Source of the DNA: Dehalococcoidia bacterium | Lineage (GTDB): Bacteria; Chloroflexota; Dehalococcoidia; Bin125 | DNA length: 64,000 bases | Reading direction: 5' to 3' | NCBI GenBank assembly: GCA_022822375.1 | Contig: JAJEBU010000126.1 | Coordinates: forward strand, 1 to 64,000 | Part shown: in pieces, positions 43,524-53,265 of the stretch | How positions within the stretch are numbered: position 1 is the first letter of the stretch | How the letters are laid out: every line of letters starts with the position of its first letter | The notes under the pieces: model-generated | The model's input: only the letters and a program-made list of their open reading frames with translations | Told to the model about the DNA's origin: nothing | Databases searched by the model: none | Made by a program: the position numbers and the translations under genes

Positions 43524-44081
43524 TCATGCGCGCTCGAGGTACTGTCCCGAGCGGGTATCAACCTTGACCGTGTCGCCAGGGCCGATGAACAACGGCACAT
43601 TGACCGTCAGTCCGGTCTCCAGCGTGGCGGGCTTGGTTGCGCCTGTCGCGGTGTCGCCCTTGACGCCGGGATCTGATTCGGTGACCTGCAGCGTCACGGC
43701 GGCGGGCAGTTCCACGGCAACGGGGCTCTCCCCGACGATCAGCACTTCGGCTTCCGCGTTCTCAGCGAGGTAGTGGACCGCGTCGCCAACGACGTCGAGC
43801 GAGAGCGGCTCCTGCTCGAACGTCTCGGTGTTCATGAAGTAGAGCAGGTCGCCGTCGCGGTAGAGGTACTGCATCGTCTGATGCTCGGTGCGGATGCGGC
43901 GGAATTTGGAACCGGCCTGAAACGTGCGCTCGATCGTGTGTCCGCCGCGGATATCGCGCAGCTTGAGCCGCGCTTGCGCGGAGCCGCGCCCCACCTTGAT
44001 GTGGTCCCAGTCCACGATCTGGTACTCGTTGCCGTCGAGTTCGATCACGAAGCCGCGCTTCAGGTCGCCAGTGGAGATCAT
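43524..44081 (-). CDS. efp: Translation elongation factor P
   Basis: MISTGDLKRGFVIELDGNEYQIVDWDHIKVGRGSAQARLKLRDI..., C-terminal TGLTVNVPLFIGPGDTVKVDTRSGQYLERA. Confidence 0.97.
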   Translation of the reverse strand: MISTGDLKRGFVIELDGNEYQIVDWDHIKVGRGSAQARLKLRDIRGGHTIERTFQAGSKFRRIRTEHQTMQYLYRDGDLLYFMNTETFEQEPLSLDVVGDAVHYLAENAEAEVLIVGESPVAVELPAAVTLQVTESDPGVKGDTATGATKPATLETGLTVNVPLFIGPGDTVKVDTRSGQYLERA

Positions 44082-44094
44082 CTTGTGCCTGTCA

Positions 44095-44112
44095 GTCTTG
44101 TCGGTCTTGTCG
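44095..44112 (-). repeat. Tandem 9-bp duplication in the efp 5' leader
   Basis: gtcttgtcg gtcttgtcg read directly. Confidence 0.7.
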
Positions 44113-44150
44113 ATGTTGCCGGTGTGGCTGGTATGACGTGCAGCCGTATG

Positions 44151-45257
44151 TCAGACAAAGCGTAGCTTGGGCGTGCCGCTGAACGAGTGGAAGCCGTCCT
44201 CGTCCAACAGGCCCATATCCTCAATGCGGACGCCGCCCCAATCGGGCAGGTAGATGCCCGGCTCGATCGTGAGCACCATGCCGGCCTCCAGCGTGTCCTT
44301 GGACGATGGGCCCAGGTACGGATCTTCGTGGATCTCAAGGCCGACGCCGTGCCCGAGCCCGTGCCCGAACTGGTCTCCGTAGCCGGCATCATCAATCACG
44401 CGGCGAGCCAACCCGTCAGCGTCTTGGCCCGACATGCCTACTTCGACCATCTCGGCGGCGGTCTCGTGCGCGGCGAGGACGATGTCGTAGATGCGTGGGA
44501 ACGTTTCGTCGTGCGCGCCGAGCACGATCGTGCGGGTCATGTCGGCGCAGTATCCCTCGACTTTGGTGCCCATGTCGATCACGACTGGCTCGCCCTCACA
44601 GATGGCTTCGGCTCGCGGACGCGCATGCGGACGAGCGCCCCATGTTCCCGCGGCGACGATTGACTCGAAGGCCATCGCCTCCGCGCCGTTGACTCGGGCG
44701 TACTGCTCGATCTCCCACGACATCTGTACTTCCGTCCAACCGGGCTGGACGACGCTGGATGCGTGGGCAAAAGCATCGTCCGTGAGCGCAGCAGCGCGGC
44801 GCAGCGTGGCGATCTCCTCAGCGTCTTTCCTCGCCCGCACGCCTTCGACGACGCGGCCGGCCTGGACTAATGCGGGGCGCTGACTGGCCGGCAGCTTGGC
44901 GTTGGCGTCGCGCAGACCCTTGTGCGAGGCGACGCTGAGATGGGCGGCTTCGAAGCCCAGCCGCTCGCGCCCGAAGCGCTTGACCAGATCGCCCCACCAC
45001 TGCTCGACTCTGCCTGTCGTGCGAACAATCTCAAAGTCCGGCGACTGCTCAGCAGCTTGATCGAGATAGCGAAAATCCGTCGCGAGCAGCGGCGGGCGGG
45101 CGTCGTCAACGGGAATGATCACCCATCCACTGGAACCGCTGAAACCGGTCGCGTAACGACGATTGACTGGGTCGGTGATCAGCAGCGCGTCAAGCTTCGC
45201 CTCGTCGGCGGCGGCTCGAATGCGGCTCAGCCGCTCGTTCGCGATCAGGTCGGTCAT
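44151..45257 (-). CDS. Xaa-Pro aminopeptidase/dipeptidase, M24 family
   Basis: VIDMGTKVEGYCADMTRTI, GHGLGHGVGLEIHEDPYL, LTIEPGIYLPDWGGVRIEDM metal-ligand motifs; start set at ATG 45257. Confidence 0.94.
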   Translation of the reverse strand: MTDLIANERLSRIRAAADEAKLDALLITDPVNRRYATGFSGSSGWVIIPVDDARPPLLATDFRYLDQAAEQSPDFEIVRTTGRVEQWWGDLVKRFGRERLGFEAAHLSVASHKGLRDANAKLPASQRPALVQAGRVVEGVRARKDAEEIATLRRAAALTDDAFAHASSVVQPGWTEVQMSWEIEQYARVNGAEAMAFESIVAAGTWGARPHARPRAEAICEGEPVVIDMGTKVEGYCADMTRTIVLGAHDETFPRIYDIVLAAHETAAEMVEVGMSGQDADGLARRVIDDAGYGDQFGHGLGHGVGLEIHEDPYLGPSSKDTLEAGMVLTIEPGIYLPDWGGVRIEDMGLLDEDGFHSFSGTPKLRFV

Positions 45258-45730
45258 AAGCCAGGCGCCCCGGCGTCGCCGCTGGTCGGACGGCCGTGTC
45301 GTTCTTGCAGCATCGGCACCAGTGCATCGAGCGCGGCGAGGTAGCCGCGCCAACCGAGACCAGCCACGACGCCGTCCATGATCGGCGCGGTGACCAGATT
45401 GTGGCGGAACGCCTCGCGCGCGTGGACGTTGGATAGGTGCACTTCCATCTTGCCGCCCGGGAACGCCTCGAGCGCGTCGCGCAGCGAGTAGCCGTAGTGG
45501 GACAGCGCGCCCGGATTGATGATCAACCCTTCGGCCGAGCGTTCCTGTTGGATGAAATCGATGATCGCGCCCTCGTGGTTGGATTGGTAGGGACGAATCG
45601 TGACGCCCCACTCCTTCGCCCGTTTGTTGACGAGATCCTCGATGTCGGCCAAGGTCTGGGAGCCGTAGATTTCTGGTTGGCGCTGGCCCAGGATGTTCAG
45701 ATTGGGGCCAGAGATCAGCAGCACTTTCAC
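45254..45730 (-). CDS. aroQ: Type II 3-dehydroquinate dehydratase
   Basis: LLISGPNLNILGQRQPEIYG, QSNHEGAIIDFIQ, IINPGALSHYGYSLRDAL, EVHLSNVHAREAFR; GTG start. Confidence 0.96.
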   Translation of the reverse strand: MKVLLISGPNLNILGQRQPEIYGSQTLADIEDLVNKRAKEWGVTIRPYQSNHEGAIIDFIQQERSAEGLIINPGALSHYGYSLRDALEAFPGGKMEVHLSNVHAREAFRHNLVTAPIMDGVVAGLGWRGYLAALDALVPMLQERHGRPTSGDAGAPGL

Positions 45731-46692
45731 GTCGAGAGCCCCTCCGTTCGGTCGCGCCGGCGACGCTCGCGGCCGCGTTCGGCAAGCGTATCGAGCGCCT
45801 GCTCGATGGTGTCGCGGCGGGCGGCGTCGCTGACGTGGGTGTAGATCTGGGTCGTCGCGACCGACGCATGACCCAGCAATTCCTGCACGATGCGGACGTC
45901 TGCGCCTCCATCGAGCATATGAGTGGCAAAGGAGTGCCGCAACAGATGAGGATGCATCCCCGGCGGCAAGCCCGCGCACTGCGCATGGCGCTGCATCGAT
46001 ATCTGCACCGCCCGCGCCGACAGCGGTCCGCCGAAGCGATTGAGCCACAGCCACGACGCCGACTGCTCGGACAGCAGCTGCGGACGCCCGTCCAGCAGAT
46101 AGCCGCGCAGCCAACGCCGCGCCGCTCCCCCGAGCAGCGCGAACCGCTCCTTGTTCCCCTTGCCGACCACGCGCAATCCGATCGCGTCGTCGTCGTAGTC
46201 GGTCGTTCGCAGCCCGATCAGCTCCGAGACACGCAGTCCTGCGCCGTACAGCACTTCCAGGATCGCCCGATCACGCAGCCCGCCCGGCGTCGCGGTGTCG
46301 GGCGCAGCCAGCAGCGCCTCAACCTGCTGCTGGCTCAGCACGGTCGGCAGACGCGACGCTGCCTTCGGCGTCGAAGCCAACGCGAGCGGATCGCGTTCAA
46401 AGAATCCCGTGTGTGTGAGCTGCCGGCTCAACGCCTTGATCGTCGAGGCTCGGCGGCGGACGGAAGCCTCCGCCGCGCCGTCCGCTTGCAGGCTGGCCAG
46501 GTACGACCGGTAGCCGGCGCGGTTCAAGCTCGCCAGTTCACGCCCGTCGTTCTCCAGCCAGCGCAGAAACTGCTCAAGGTCTGAGCGGTAGTTGCGGATC
46601 GTGTGCGGCGAGAGGCCGCGCCCATGCTCGAGCGCGTCCAGGTAGCGGTCGAGCGCGGTGCGGTGTCGTTCGGAGAGCGGTGCAGTGGCCAC
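45727..46692 (-). CDS. xerC: XerC/XerD-type tyrosine recombinase
   Basis: N-terminal SAM-like core-binding region; YGAGLRVSELIGLRTTDYD, HLLRHSFATHMLDGGADVRIVQELLGHASVATTQIYTHVS; GTG start. Confidence 0.93.
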   Translation of the reverse strand: MATAPLSERHRTALDRYLDALEHGRGLSPHTIRNYRSDLEQFLRWLENDGRELASLNRAGYRSYLASLQADGAAEASVRRRASTIKALSRQLTHTGFFERDPLALASTPKAASRLPTVLSQQQVEALLAAPDTATPGGLRDRAILEVLYGAGLRVSELIGLRTTDYDDDAIGLRVVGKGNKERFALLGGAARRWLRGYLLDGRPQLLSEQSASWLWLNRFGGPLSARAVQISMQRHAQCAGLPPGMHPHLLRHSFATHMLDGGADVRIVQELLGHASVATTQIYTHVSDAARRDTIEQALDTLAERGRERRRRDRTEGLST

Positions 46693-46722
46693 GTGTCCAC
46701 TGTAGGACGATGATCCAATTGC

Positions 46723-46763
46723 GTGCAGCTAGCGAGGTGCAGCAAGCGGTCGTGCAGCTAGCG
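46723..46763 (-). repeat. Three iterated 12-mers between topA and xerC
   Basis: Plus-strand gtgcagctagcg (46723-46734), gtgcagcaagcg (46737-46748), gtgcagctagcg (46752-46763). Confidence 0.85.
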
Positions 46764-49247
46764 CCGCGCGGGGCGTCGACCCCGACTTCCGGATGCGCGG
46801 CTTCGTCCGCGCCGTTGCTGCTTTGGTTCCTTCAGCAGTTCGAGCGCGCGTTCGAGGTCAATGGTGTCGAGCTCGTCGGTGTCCTTCAGGTTGCGGCGCT
46901 CGTCGCCGCAGCTCACGTACGCGCCCCAACGTCCGGGCCTGACCGTGACGTCTTCGCCCAGCTCCGGATGCTGACCCAACAGCTTGGGCCACTGGAGCCA
47001 ATCGATCGCGTGCTCGATGTTGACGTCCTCGAGCTCCATGCCCTTTGGGACCGATGCGCGGCGCGGCTTCGGCTGCCCCTTCTTCGGCCTGCCCATCTGA
47101 TTACCGACTTGCACGAAGGGGCCGAACCGACCGTTCATCAGCCAGACGTCGTCTTCATAGTCTGGGTGACGCCCCAGCAGGCGCGGCAGCTGCATGGTGG
47201 TTTCCAGTAGCTCGTCCGCCTGGGCGTGGGTGAAGTCCGCGGGCGCGAGATCGTCGGGCAATGGCGCGGTACGCGCGTCGTCGCCGCTGCCGCGCCGGAT
47301 GAACGATCGTCCGCCGCGGACGCGGACCTGAATCTCGTCCGGCTCGGCCTCGTCTCCGCCGCGGCTGAAGCCGTCCTCGTCGAGCTGCAACGCCCAGAAC
47401 GGAATCGTGTCGATCTTCTCCGCGACGCGCCGCTTGAGTCCGCTCTCGCCGCCGCCGCTGCCGAAGTAGAAGTCCTGCAAGTGCTCCTGCGAGTGCGCTT
47501 CACCACGCGCAATCTGGTCGAGCGTGTCCTCCATGTCCGCCGTGAACTCGGCGTTGACCAGGTCAGCGAAGTGCTCGGTGAGCAGATCGCTGACGCCGAA
47601 TCCGAGGAATGTCGGAATCAACGTGCGGCCGTTGCGCGTGGCGTAGTTGCGATTGGTCAGCGTCTGGATGATCGCTGCATAGGTGCTCGGTCGGCCGAGT
47701 CCGTCATCTTCGAGCTTCTTGACCAGCGATGCTTCGGTGTAACGCGCGGGCGGTTGAGACTCGCTGCCGCGTAAGGTCAGCTCGACCAACGGCAGCGGAT
47801 CACCCTCCGCTACGTCGGGCAGCAGTTGTGGTCCGTCGCCGCGCGGCGGCAGGACGGAGTACCAACCCGGGAACAGCACGACCTGGCCGTTGGCGACCAT
47901 CACCGCGGGCGAGTCGTCGGGCCGCTCCGTCAGCTCGGCGGCGATCTCGACACGGGTGCGCTCCACCCGCGCATCGGCCATTTGGCTGGCCAACGTCCGC
48001 CGCCAGATGAGGTCGTAGAGGCGGAAGTCGTCGTCGTCCAACGTGCCGCGCAGCGATTCCGGGGTTCGCGATACGTCGGTCGGACGGATCGCCTCGTGTG
48101 CTTCCTGGGCGTTGCGCGACTTGGTCTTGTAGGTGCGGAACTGGTGCGATTCCTCGCCATAGGTCTTCTGGATGTACTCGGACGCCTGAGCCAGTGCCTG
48201 ATCTGACAGCGTGACCGAGTCGGTGCGCATGTAGGTGATCAGCCCGGTTCGCTCCCGCCCGAGATCGATGCCTTGATACAACCGCTGGGCGGCCGCCATC
48301 GCCCGAGCCGAGCCCATGCCGAGTCGATTCGAGGCAGCCTGCTGCATCGTGGACGTGGTGAATGGCGCGGCCGGACGCATCTTCGCCTCGGTCTTGGCCA
48401 CCGAGCTCACCCGCCACGGCGCGGCCTGCAGGTGCGGCTTCAGGTCGGTCAGCGAGGCCTCAGTCTCCCAGCGCTTGCGTTCCGCAGAGAGCAGGCCCGT
48501 CGCGGGGTCAAAGTCGGACGTGCCGCTCGCCAGGTCAGCGCCGGCCAGCGACTGCAGCTTGGCTGAGAGCGGCTGCCCGCCGCTGCGAAACTCGCCTTCG
48601 GCGCCCCAGTACTCGGCCGAGACGAAGGCCATGCGCTCCCGCTCGCGATCGACCAGAAACTTCAGCGCGACGCTCTGCACGCGGCCGGCCGAGGTGCCCT
48701 GTCCCAGCTTGCGCCAGAGCACCGGGCTCAGCGAGTACCCGTAGAGACGGTCCAGGATGCGGCGCGACTCCTGCGCCTCGACGAGGTGCTCGTCGATTGC
48801 GCGCGGCGACTCAATCGCTCGTTCGATGGCCGTCGGCGTGATCTCGTGAAACACGATCCGCTCAAACGGCACCTTCGGCTTCAGCACTTCGACCAGGTGC
48901 CAGCCGATCGACTCTCCCTCTCGATCCTCATCGGTCGCGAGCAGCACGCGGTCGGCCTGCTTCAGTTCCTTGCGCAAGCGAGTGACGTGCTTCTTCGACT
49001 CCGACGGCACGATGTAGTAGGGCTCGAAGCCATGGTCGACATCGACCGCGAGGTCGGCCCATGGTTGGCCCTTGATCTTCTCAGGACGCTCCGCGGCGCG
49101 GCGGGGCAGGTCGCGGATGTGGCCAAAGCAGGCCGTCACGACATACTCATCGTCGAGGAACCGTGAAATCGTGTCCGCCTTCGCGCCCGACTCGACAATC
49201 ACCAGTGTTTTGCCGTCGGACGGTGCGGTCGTGTCAGCGTCGGGCAT
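46758..49247 (-). CDS. topA: DNA topoisomerase I
   Basis: TLVIVESGAKADTISRFL, TDEDREGESIGWHLVEVL, GLITYMRTDSVTLS, ATRNGRTLIPTFLGF; C-terminal repeats and RRGRSRASGSRGRRPARR basic tail. Confidence 0.97.
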   Translation of the reverse strand: MPDADTTAPSDGKTLVIVESGAKADTISRFLDDEYVVTACFGHIRDLPRRAAERPEKIKGQPWADLAVDVDHGFEPYYIVPSESKKHVTRLRKELKQADRVLLATDEDREGESIGWHLVEVLKPKVPFERIVFHEITPTAIERAIESPRAIDEHLVEAQESRRILDRLYGYSLSPVLWRKLGQGTSAGRVQSVALKFLVDRERERMAFVSAEYWGAEGEFRSGGQPLSAKLQSLAGADLASGTSDFDPATGLLSAERKRWETEASLTDLKPHLQAAPWRVSSVAKTEAKMRPAAPFTTSTMQQAASNRLGMGSARAMAAAQRLYQGIDLGRERTGLITYMRTDSVTLSDQALAQASEYIQKTYGEESHQFRTYKTKSRNAQEAHEAIRPTDVSRTPESLRGTLDDDDFRLYDLIWRRTLASQMADARVERTRVEIAAELTERPDDSPAVMVANGQVVLFPGWYSVLPPRGDGPQLLPDVAEGDPLPLVELTLRGSESQPPARYTEASLVKKLEDDGLGRPSTYAAIIQTLTNRNYATRNGRTLIPTFLGFGVSDLLTEHFADLVNAEFTADMEDTLDQIARGEAHSQEHLQDFYFGSGGGESGLKRRVAEKIDTIPFWALQLDEDGFSRGGDEAEPDEIQVRVRGGRSFIRRGSGDDARTAPLPDDLAPADFTHAQADELLETTMQLPRLLGRHPDYEDDVWLMNGRFGPFVQVGNQMGRPKKGQPKPRRASVPKGMELEDVNIEHAIDWLQWPKLLGQHPELGEDVTVRPGRWGAYVSCGDERRNLKDTDELDTIDLERALELLKEPKQQRRGRSRASGSRGRRPARR

Positions 49248-50352
49248 AGGTCATCGATCCTACCTGGTGAATCAGTCCCTTGAGTTCAAGTGTGGCCATC
49301 GCGGCGGCGGTCTCGTGGACCGGCTGACCGATCAGCCGCGAGAGCTCGTCGACGTGGATGGGCTCGGCGCCGATGTGTTGCAACAGCAAGGATTCGACAG
49401 GATCCTCGGGCAGTTGTTCGACGAGCTCCGCCTGCCGATCGATCGGGCCGATGTTGAGCTCCTCGAGGATGTCCTGCGCGGTCATCACCAGCTTGCCCAG
49501 CCCGCGCTGGATGACGTGGTTGGCGGCCGTCGACTGGGCGGATGTGATCGGTCCGGGCACGGCGAAGACCTCGCGGTTTTGGTCGAGCGCTGCCGTGACT
49601 GTATGCCAGGTGCCGGACTTTTCGCCCGCCTCCGTCACGAGTGTGCCCAGCGATACACCAGCGATGATGCGGTTGCGACGCGGAAAGTACCGTGCGCCTG
49701 GCCGAGTGCCGAGCGGGTACTCACTGAGGATGGCGCCGCCGCTGTTCAGAATCTGCTCGGCGAGCGGCTTGTGATTGGGCGGATAGACGATGTCCAGCCC
49801 GCTCGCGACCACGGCGATCGTGCGGCCGCCCTGCTCCAATGCCGTCTCATGCGCGATACCGTCGACGCCGCGAGCGAGCCCCGACACGATCGTCAGACCC
49901 TGTGCGGACAGCTCGGAGGCCAGCGTTCGCGTGACTTGTTTCCCGTAGGCCGTGGGCCGGCGTGTGCCGACGATGGAGACCGACCACTCGTCGCGGTCCT
50001 GCAGCTCGCCTTTCAGGTAGAGCAGCGGCGGCGGATCGGGAATTTCCCGCAGGCGGCGGGGATAGGCGGGATCATCCACAGTCAGAGCCTGAATGCCAGC
50101 CTCGAGATAGCGCTCGTAGGCCTCGGCCGGGTCCAGCTGCTCGCGCGTCGACACGAGCTGGTCGATCGAGTTGTTGTCCAGGCCGGCGTCGCGCAGCATG
50201 CCGCGATCGGCGCGCCAGGCGTCGGACAGGCTGTCGAAGAAGCGCTCCAGCCCGGCCAGGCGCAGCGGTCCGATGCCCGTCACGTGCGAGAACGCGACGC
50301 GGTGGGTGATGTCCTCGGCGGACGCTGGGGTTTGCGGTTGAATGTCGGACAC
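49234..50352 (-). CDS. dprA: DNA-processing protein DprA
   Basis: VSIVGTRRPTAYGKQVTRTLASELSAQGLTIVSGLARGVDGIAHETAL, SEYPLGTRPGARYFPRRNRIIAG. Confidence 0.96.
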   Translation of the reverse strand: MSDIQPQTPASAEDITHRVAFSHVTGIGPLRLAGLERFFDSLSDAWRADRGMLRDAGLDNNSIDQLVSTREQLDPAEAYERYLEAGIQALTVDDPAYPRRLREIPDPPPLLYLKGELQDRDEWSVSIVGTRRPTAYGKQVTRTLASELSAQGLTIVSGLARGVDGIAHETALEQGGRTIAVVASGLDIVYPPNHKPLAEQILNSGGAILSEYPLGTRPGARYFPRRNRIIAGVSLGTLVTEAGEKSGTWHTVTAALDQNREVFAVPGPITSAQSTAANHVIQRGLGKLVMTAQDILEELNIGPIDRQAELVEQLPEDPVESLLLQHIGAEPIHVDELSRLIGQPVHETAAAMATLELKGLIHQVGSMTYARR

Positions 50353-50363
50353 GGGTGCTTACG

Positions 50364-51650
50364 TTAGTGGGCGGAGACGCTCTGGTCTGTGGCGGCGGGG
50401 TCTTCCGCCACAGCGCGCATTTGTATCACACGACGCCCGTTCATGCGCTCGACGGTGACGGTGAGGTTGCCGAATTGCACTTCGTCGCCGATGACTGGGA
50501 TGCGGCCCAGCCGGTCAAAGACCAGCCCGGCGACCGTGTCGTAGTCGGCCGCTTCGACGTGTCCGCCAATCTGCTCGAGCGCGGCGAGCTGCGCTCGGCC
50601 ATGCAGCACCAGCGCCCCGTCGACCAGGCGCGCTTCATCATCGTCAGCGCCCGCGGGATCGTACTCGTCGGCGATCTCACCCACGATCTCTTCCAGGATG
50701 TCCTCCAGCGTGATCAACCCGACAGTTCCGCCGTACTCGTCGAGCACCATCGCCATGTGCACGCGCGAGCGGCGCAGCTCGTGCAGCAGGTCGTCGATCA
50801 GCATCGACTCGGGGACGAGGATCGGCTCGCGGCTGATCTCGTGGACGAGCCGCTCGGCGTCGGTGCCCTTGAGCATTTCGGCCATCACGTCCTTCGCGTA
50901 CACGATGCCGGTGATGTAATCGATCGATTCCTCAAAGATCGGCACTCGCGAATAGCCGTGCTCGAGCAGGAAGTTCGCGGCGTCCGTCAGGCTGGTGTCG
51001 TGCGACAGCGCCGCGATGTCGGGTCGAGGCGTCATCGCCTCGCGCACCGAACGGTCGCCGATGCTCATGACGCCGCGAATCATCTCGCGTTCGTCGTCTT
51101 CGATCTGCTGGTCTTCCTCTTCGATCAGGACTTCGATGTCGGTCGGCTGCGGTGCGACCTCGGTGTGGCGCCGCCCGACCCCGGTGACGAGGCGCGCGGG
51201 CGCCTCGAGGATCGCGGCCGGCCAGAGGAACACCGCATCGAGCAGGTCAATCGCGGGCACGAATGCCATCGCGAAGCCTTCCGGCCAGGTCGCCGCCAGT
51301 CGGCGCGGCACCGAGTGAATCAATGCCGCCACGATCGCCGACACCAGCCCCGTGACGACCATCGTCTCCCACTGAAAGCCGGTCTCGCGGACAACGATGT
51401 AGAAGATCGCGGTGAATCCTGACGCCACCGCGACGGTGCGCCCGACGGCGAACGATCCCAAGGCACGCTCTCGCTCGGCGGTGATCACGGTCAGGCGGTT
51501 GGCGCGCGTCGATTCGGGGCGTCGGCTGGCGAGCAATCGCGCGCGGGAACGAGACAGGGAGATCACGCCCGCCTCGGCGATGGCCTCCAGCGTGAGCAGG
51601 ACAACCGCCAGTAGCAGGATCAGCAGCGCGATGATCGAGCTATCGCTCAT
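50364..51650 (-). CDS. CNNM/CorC hemolysin-family protein with CBS pair
   Basis: Hydrophobic N-terminus, DDEREMIRGVMSIGDRSVREAMTPRPDI, LDEYGGTVGLITLEDILEEIVGEIADEYD. Confidence 0.95.
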   Translation of the reverse strand: MSDSSIIALLILLLAVVLLTLEAIAEAGVISLSRSRARLLASRRPESTRANRLTVITAERERALGSFAVGRTVAVASGFTAIFYIVVRETGFQWETMVVTGLVSAIVAALIHSVPRRLAATWPEGFAMAFVPAIDLLDAVFLWPAAILEAPARLVTGVGRRHTEVAPQPTDIEVLIEEEDQQIEDDEREMIRGVMSIGDRSVREAMTPRPDIAALSHDTSLTDAANFLLEHGYSRVPIFEESIDYITGIVYAKDVMAEMLKGTDAERLVHEISREPILVPESMLIDDLLHELRRSRVHMAMVLDEYGGTVGLITLEDILEEIVGEIADEYDPAGADDDEARLVDGALVLHGRAQLAALEQIGGHVEAADYDTVAGLVFDRLGRIPVIGDEVQFGNLTVTVERMNGRRVIQMRAVAEDPAATDQSVSAH

Positions 51651-53065
51651 GGTCGCTGCTCACCATCCTGCTGCGCACGTTGCGGCATCAGCCGCGCCGG
51701 ATGCCCCACGGCGTTGCCGTCGTCGGGCACGTCCTTGTTGACGACCGACCCGGCCGCTGTCCGCGCACGGTCGCCGACGCGCACGGGTGCGATCAGCATC
51801 GTGTCCGAACCGATGAATACGTCCGCTCCGATCACGGTCGCGTGCTTCTCTGTGCCGTCAAAGTTGCAGGTCACGGCTCCCGCCCCGATGTTGGTGCGAG
51901 GCCCGACCACGGTGTCGCCGACATAACTGAAGTGCCCGAGCTGCACGTCATCACCGAGTTGGGCCGCTTTCAGCTCGGCATGGGTGCCGATGTGCACTCG
52001 ATCGCCGATCTCGCATCCAGGCCGGATGGTGGAGTACGGCCCGACCTCAGTGCCCGCGCCCAGCCTGGACCGTTGAACCGTGCAAGATTCCAGCCGGCTC
52101 TCTGGGCCCACACTGGCGTCCTCGATGACGGCGTTGGGACCGATCCGAGCGTTGCGGCCGACGATGCTGAATCCGCGTACGTGTGTGCCTGGTTCGATCT
52201 CCGCTCCGGACTCGATGCGCGCGGTCGCGTCGATCCAGACAGCGCGCCGATCTCGAATGCGGACGCCGTCGTTCAGGAGTGAATCGATGATGCGGCCCTG
52301 CAGACAGATTTCAGCATCGGCGGCGTCGGACAGCGTCTCGACGTTGAGCCGTCCATTCGGCGCGCCCACATCGATCGCCGCGGCGGCATCACGAGCCACC
52401 GCGATCGGCACGGCGTCTGTCACATACGCCTCCCCGGCTGAGCATGAGACGATCCCATCCAGCGCGTCCCACAGGAAGTCCGTGCGGAACCGGTAGAGCC
52501 CCAGGTTCACCTCACGGACCGCGCGCTGCTCGAGCGAGGCATCGGCAAACTCCACGATTCCGCGCAGCTCGTCGCGCGAACCGCGAACAAGCCGGCCCAT
52601 CTTGGCCGGATCGTCGACGTGCGCCGTGGCGATCACGACATCGGCGGTTGGCGCATCAACGATCTGCGCGATCTGCTCCGATGTCAGCAGCGGTAGGTCT
52701 CCGTTGACGACGACCACGTACGGACTGTCCGCCAGCTGCCTGGCAGACAGCACGGCGTCGGCGGTGCCGCGTGGTTCGTCCTGGACGGCGAAGGCGAGGG
52801 GCATCGCTGGCGCGTCTGAGCGCAGCGCCGCGACGATCTCGGCGCCGCGTTCACTGGGCGGCGTGACGACGACCGCGCGGTCGATGCCCGCCGCGGCCAA
52901 CGCGTGCAGCACGTGCGAGGCCATGGCCCGGCCACAGATCGGAAAGAGCGGCTTCGGCGTCGCCGATTGCAGGCGTCGCCCGCGGCCGGCGGCGAGAACG
53001 ACCGCCGTCACCTGTGCGCTTCGGGAGATGTGGTCGGATTCTGGCGGATCGTCGTCGGAACTCAA
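51647..53065 (-). CDS. glmU: Bifunctional GlmU (N-acetylglucosamine-1-P uridyltransferase / glucosamine-1-P acetyltransferase)
   Basis: VVLAAGRGRRLQSATPKPL, hexapeptide repeats, GAGAVTCNFDGTEKHATVIGADVFIGSDTMLIAPV; TTG start. Confidence 0.95.
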   Translation of the reverse strand: MSSDDDPPESDHISRSAQVTAVVLAAGRGRRLQSATPKPLFPICGRAMASHVLHALAAAGIDRAVVVTPPSERGAEIVAALRSDAPAMPLAFAVQDEPRGTADAVLSARQLADSPYVVVVNGDLPLLTSEQIAQIVDAPTADVVIATAHVDDPAKMGRLVRGSRDELRGIVEFADASLEQRAVREVNLGLYRFRTDFLWDALDGIVSCSAGEAYVTDAVPIAVARDAAAAIDVGAPNGRLNVETLSDAADAEICLQGRIIDSLLNDGVRIRDRRAVWIDATARIESGAEIEPGTHVRGFSIVGRNARIGPNAVIEDASVGPESRLESCTVQRSRLGAGTEVGPYSTIRPGCEIGDRVHIGTHAELKAAQLGDDVQLGHFSYVGDTVVGPRTNIGAGAVTCNFDGTEKHATVIGADVFIGSDTMLIAPVRVGDRARTAAGSVVNKDVPDDGNAVGHPARLMPQRAQQDGEQRP

Positions 53066-53104
53066 GCTCGGCTCCGGTTCAGTCGGACTGGTGACTGTGC
53101 CGTA

Positions 53105-53134
53105 ACGCTACGTAGGGATTTTGCGGACTGTCAA
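53105..53134 (-). promoter_or_regulatory. Possible glmU promoter
   Basis: Reverse strand TTGACA (53134..53129) - 18 bp - TAGCGT (53110..53105). Confidence 0.35.
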
Positions 53135-53265
53135 TACCCGCTGCGTATACGCTGAGTCCGACGACGCGGCCAGCAGCGGCGACGATCGCCCAAGTCGAGC
53201 GCGGCTGCAGGCTGCGTCGTCGCCCATCGGGTGACGAATGAACAGGACACGGCGGTCGCCGAGCT

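Noticed and set aside
45727-46692. Tyrosine recombinase as marker of an integrated element
   Set aside because: Sequence is typical of housekeeping XerC/D and neighbours are core genes (topA, dprA, aroQ, efp); no att-like direct repeats or cargo seen.
53066-53265. T-box or other riboswitch upstream of alaS
   Set aside because: The 200-bp gap lacks a recognisable T-box antiterminator core and U-rich terminator; it reads better as a divergent promoter region.
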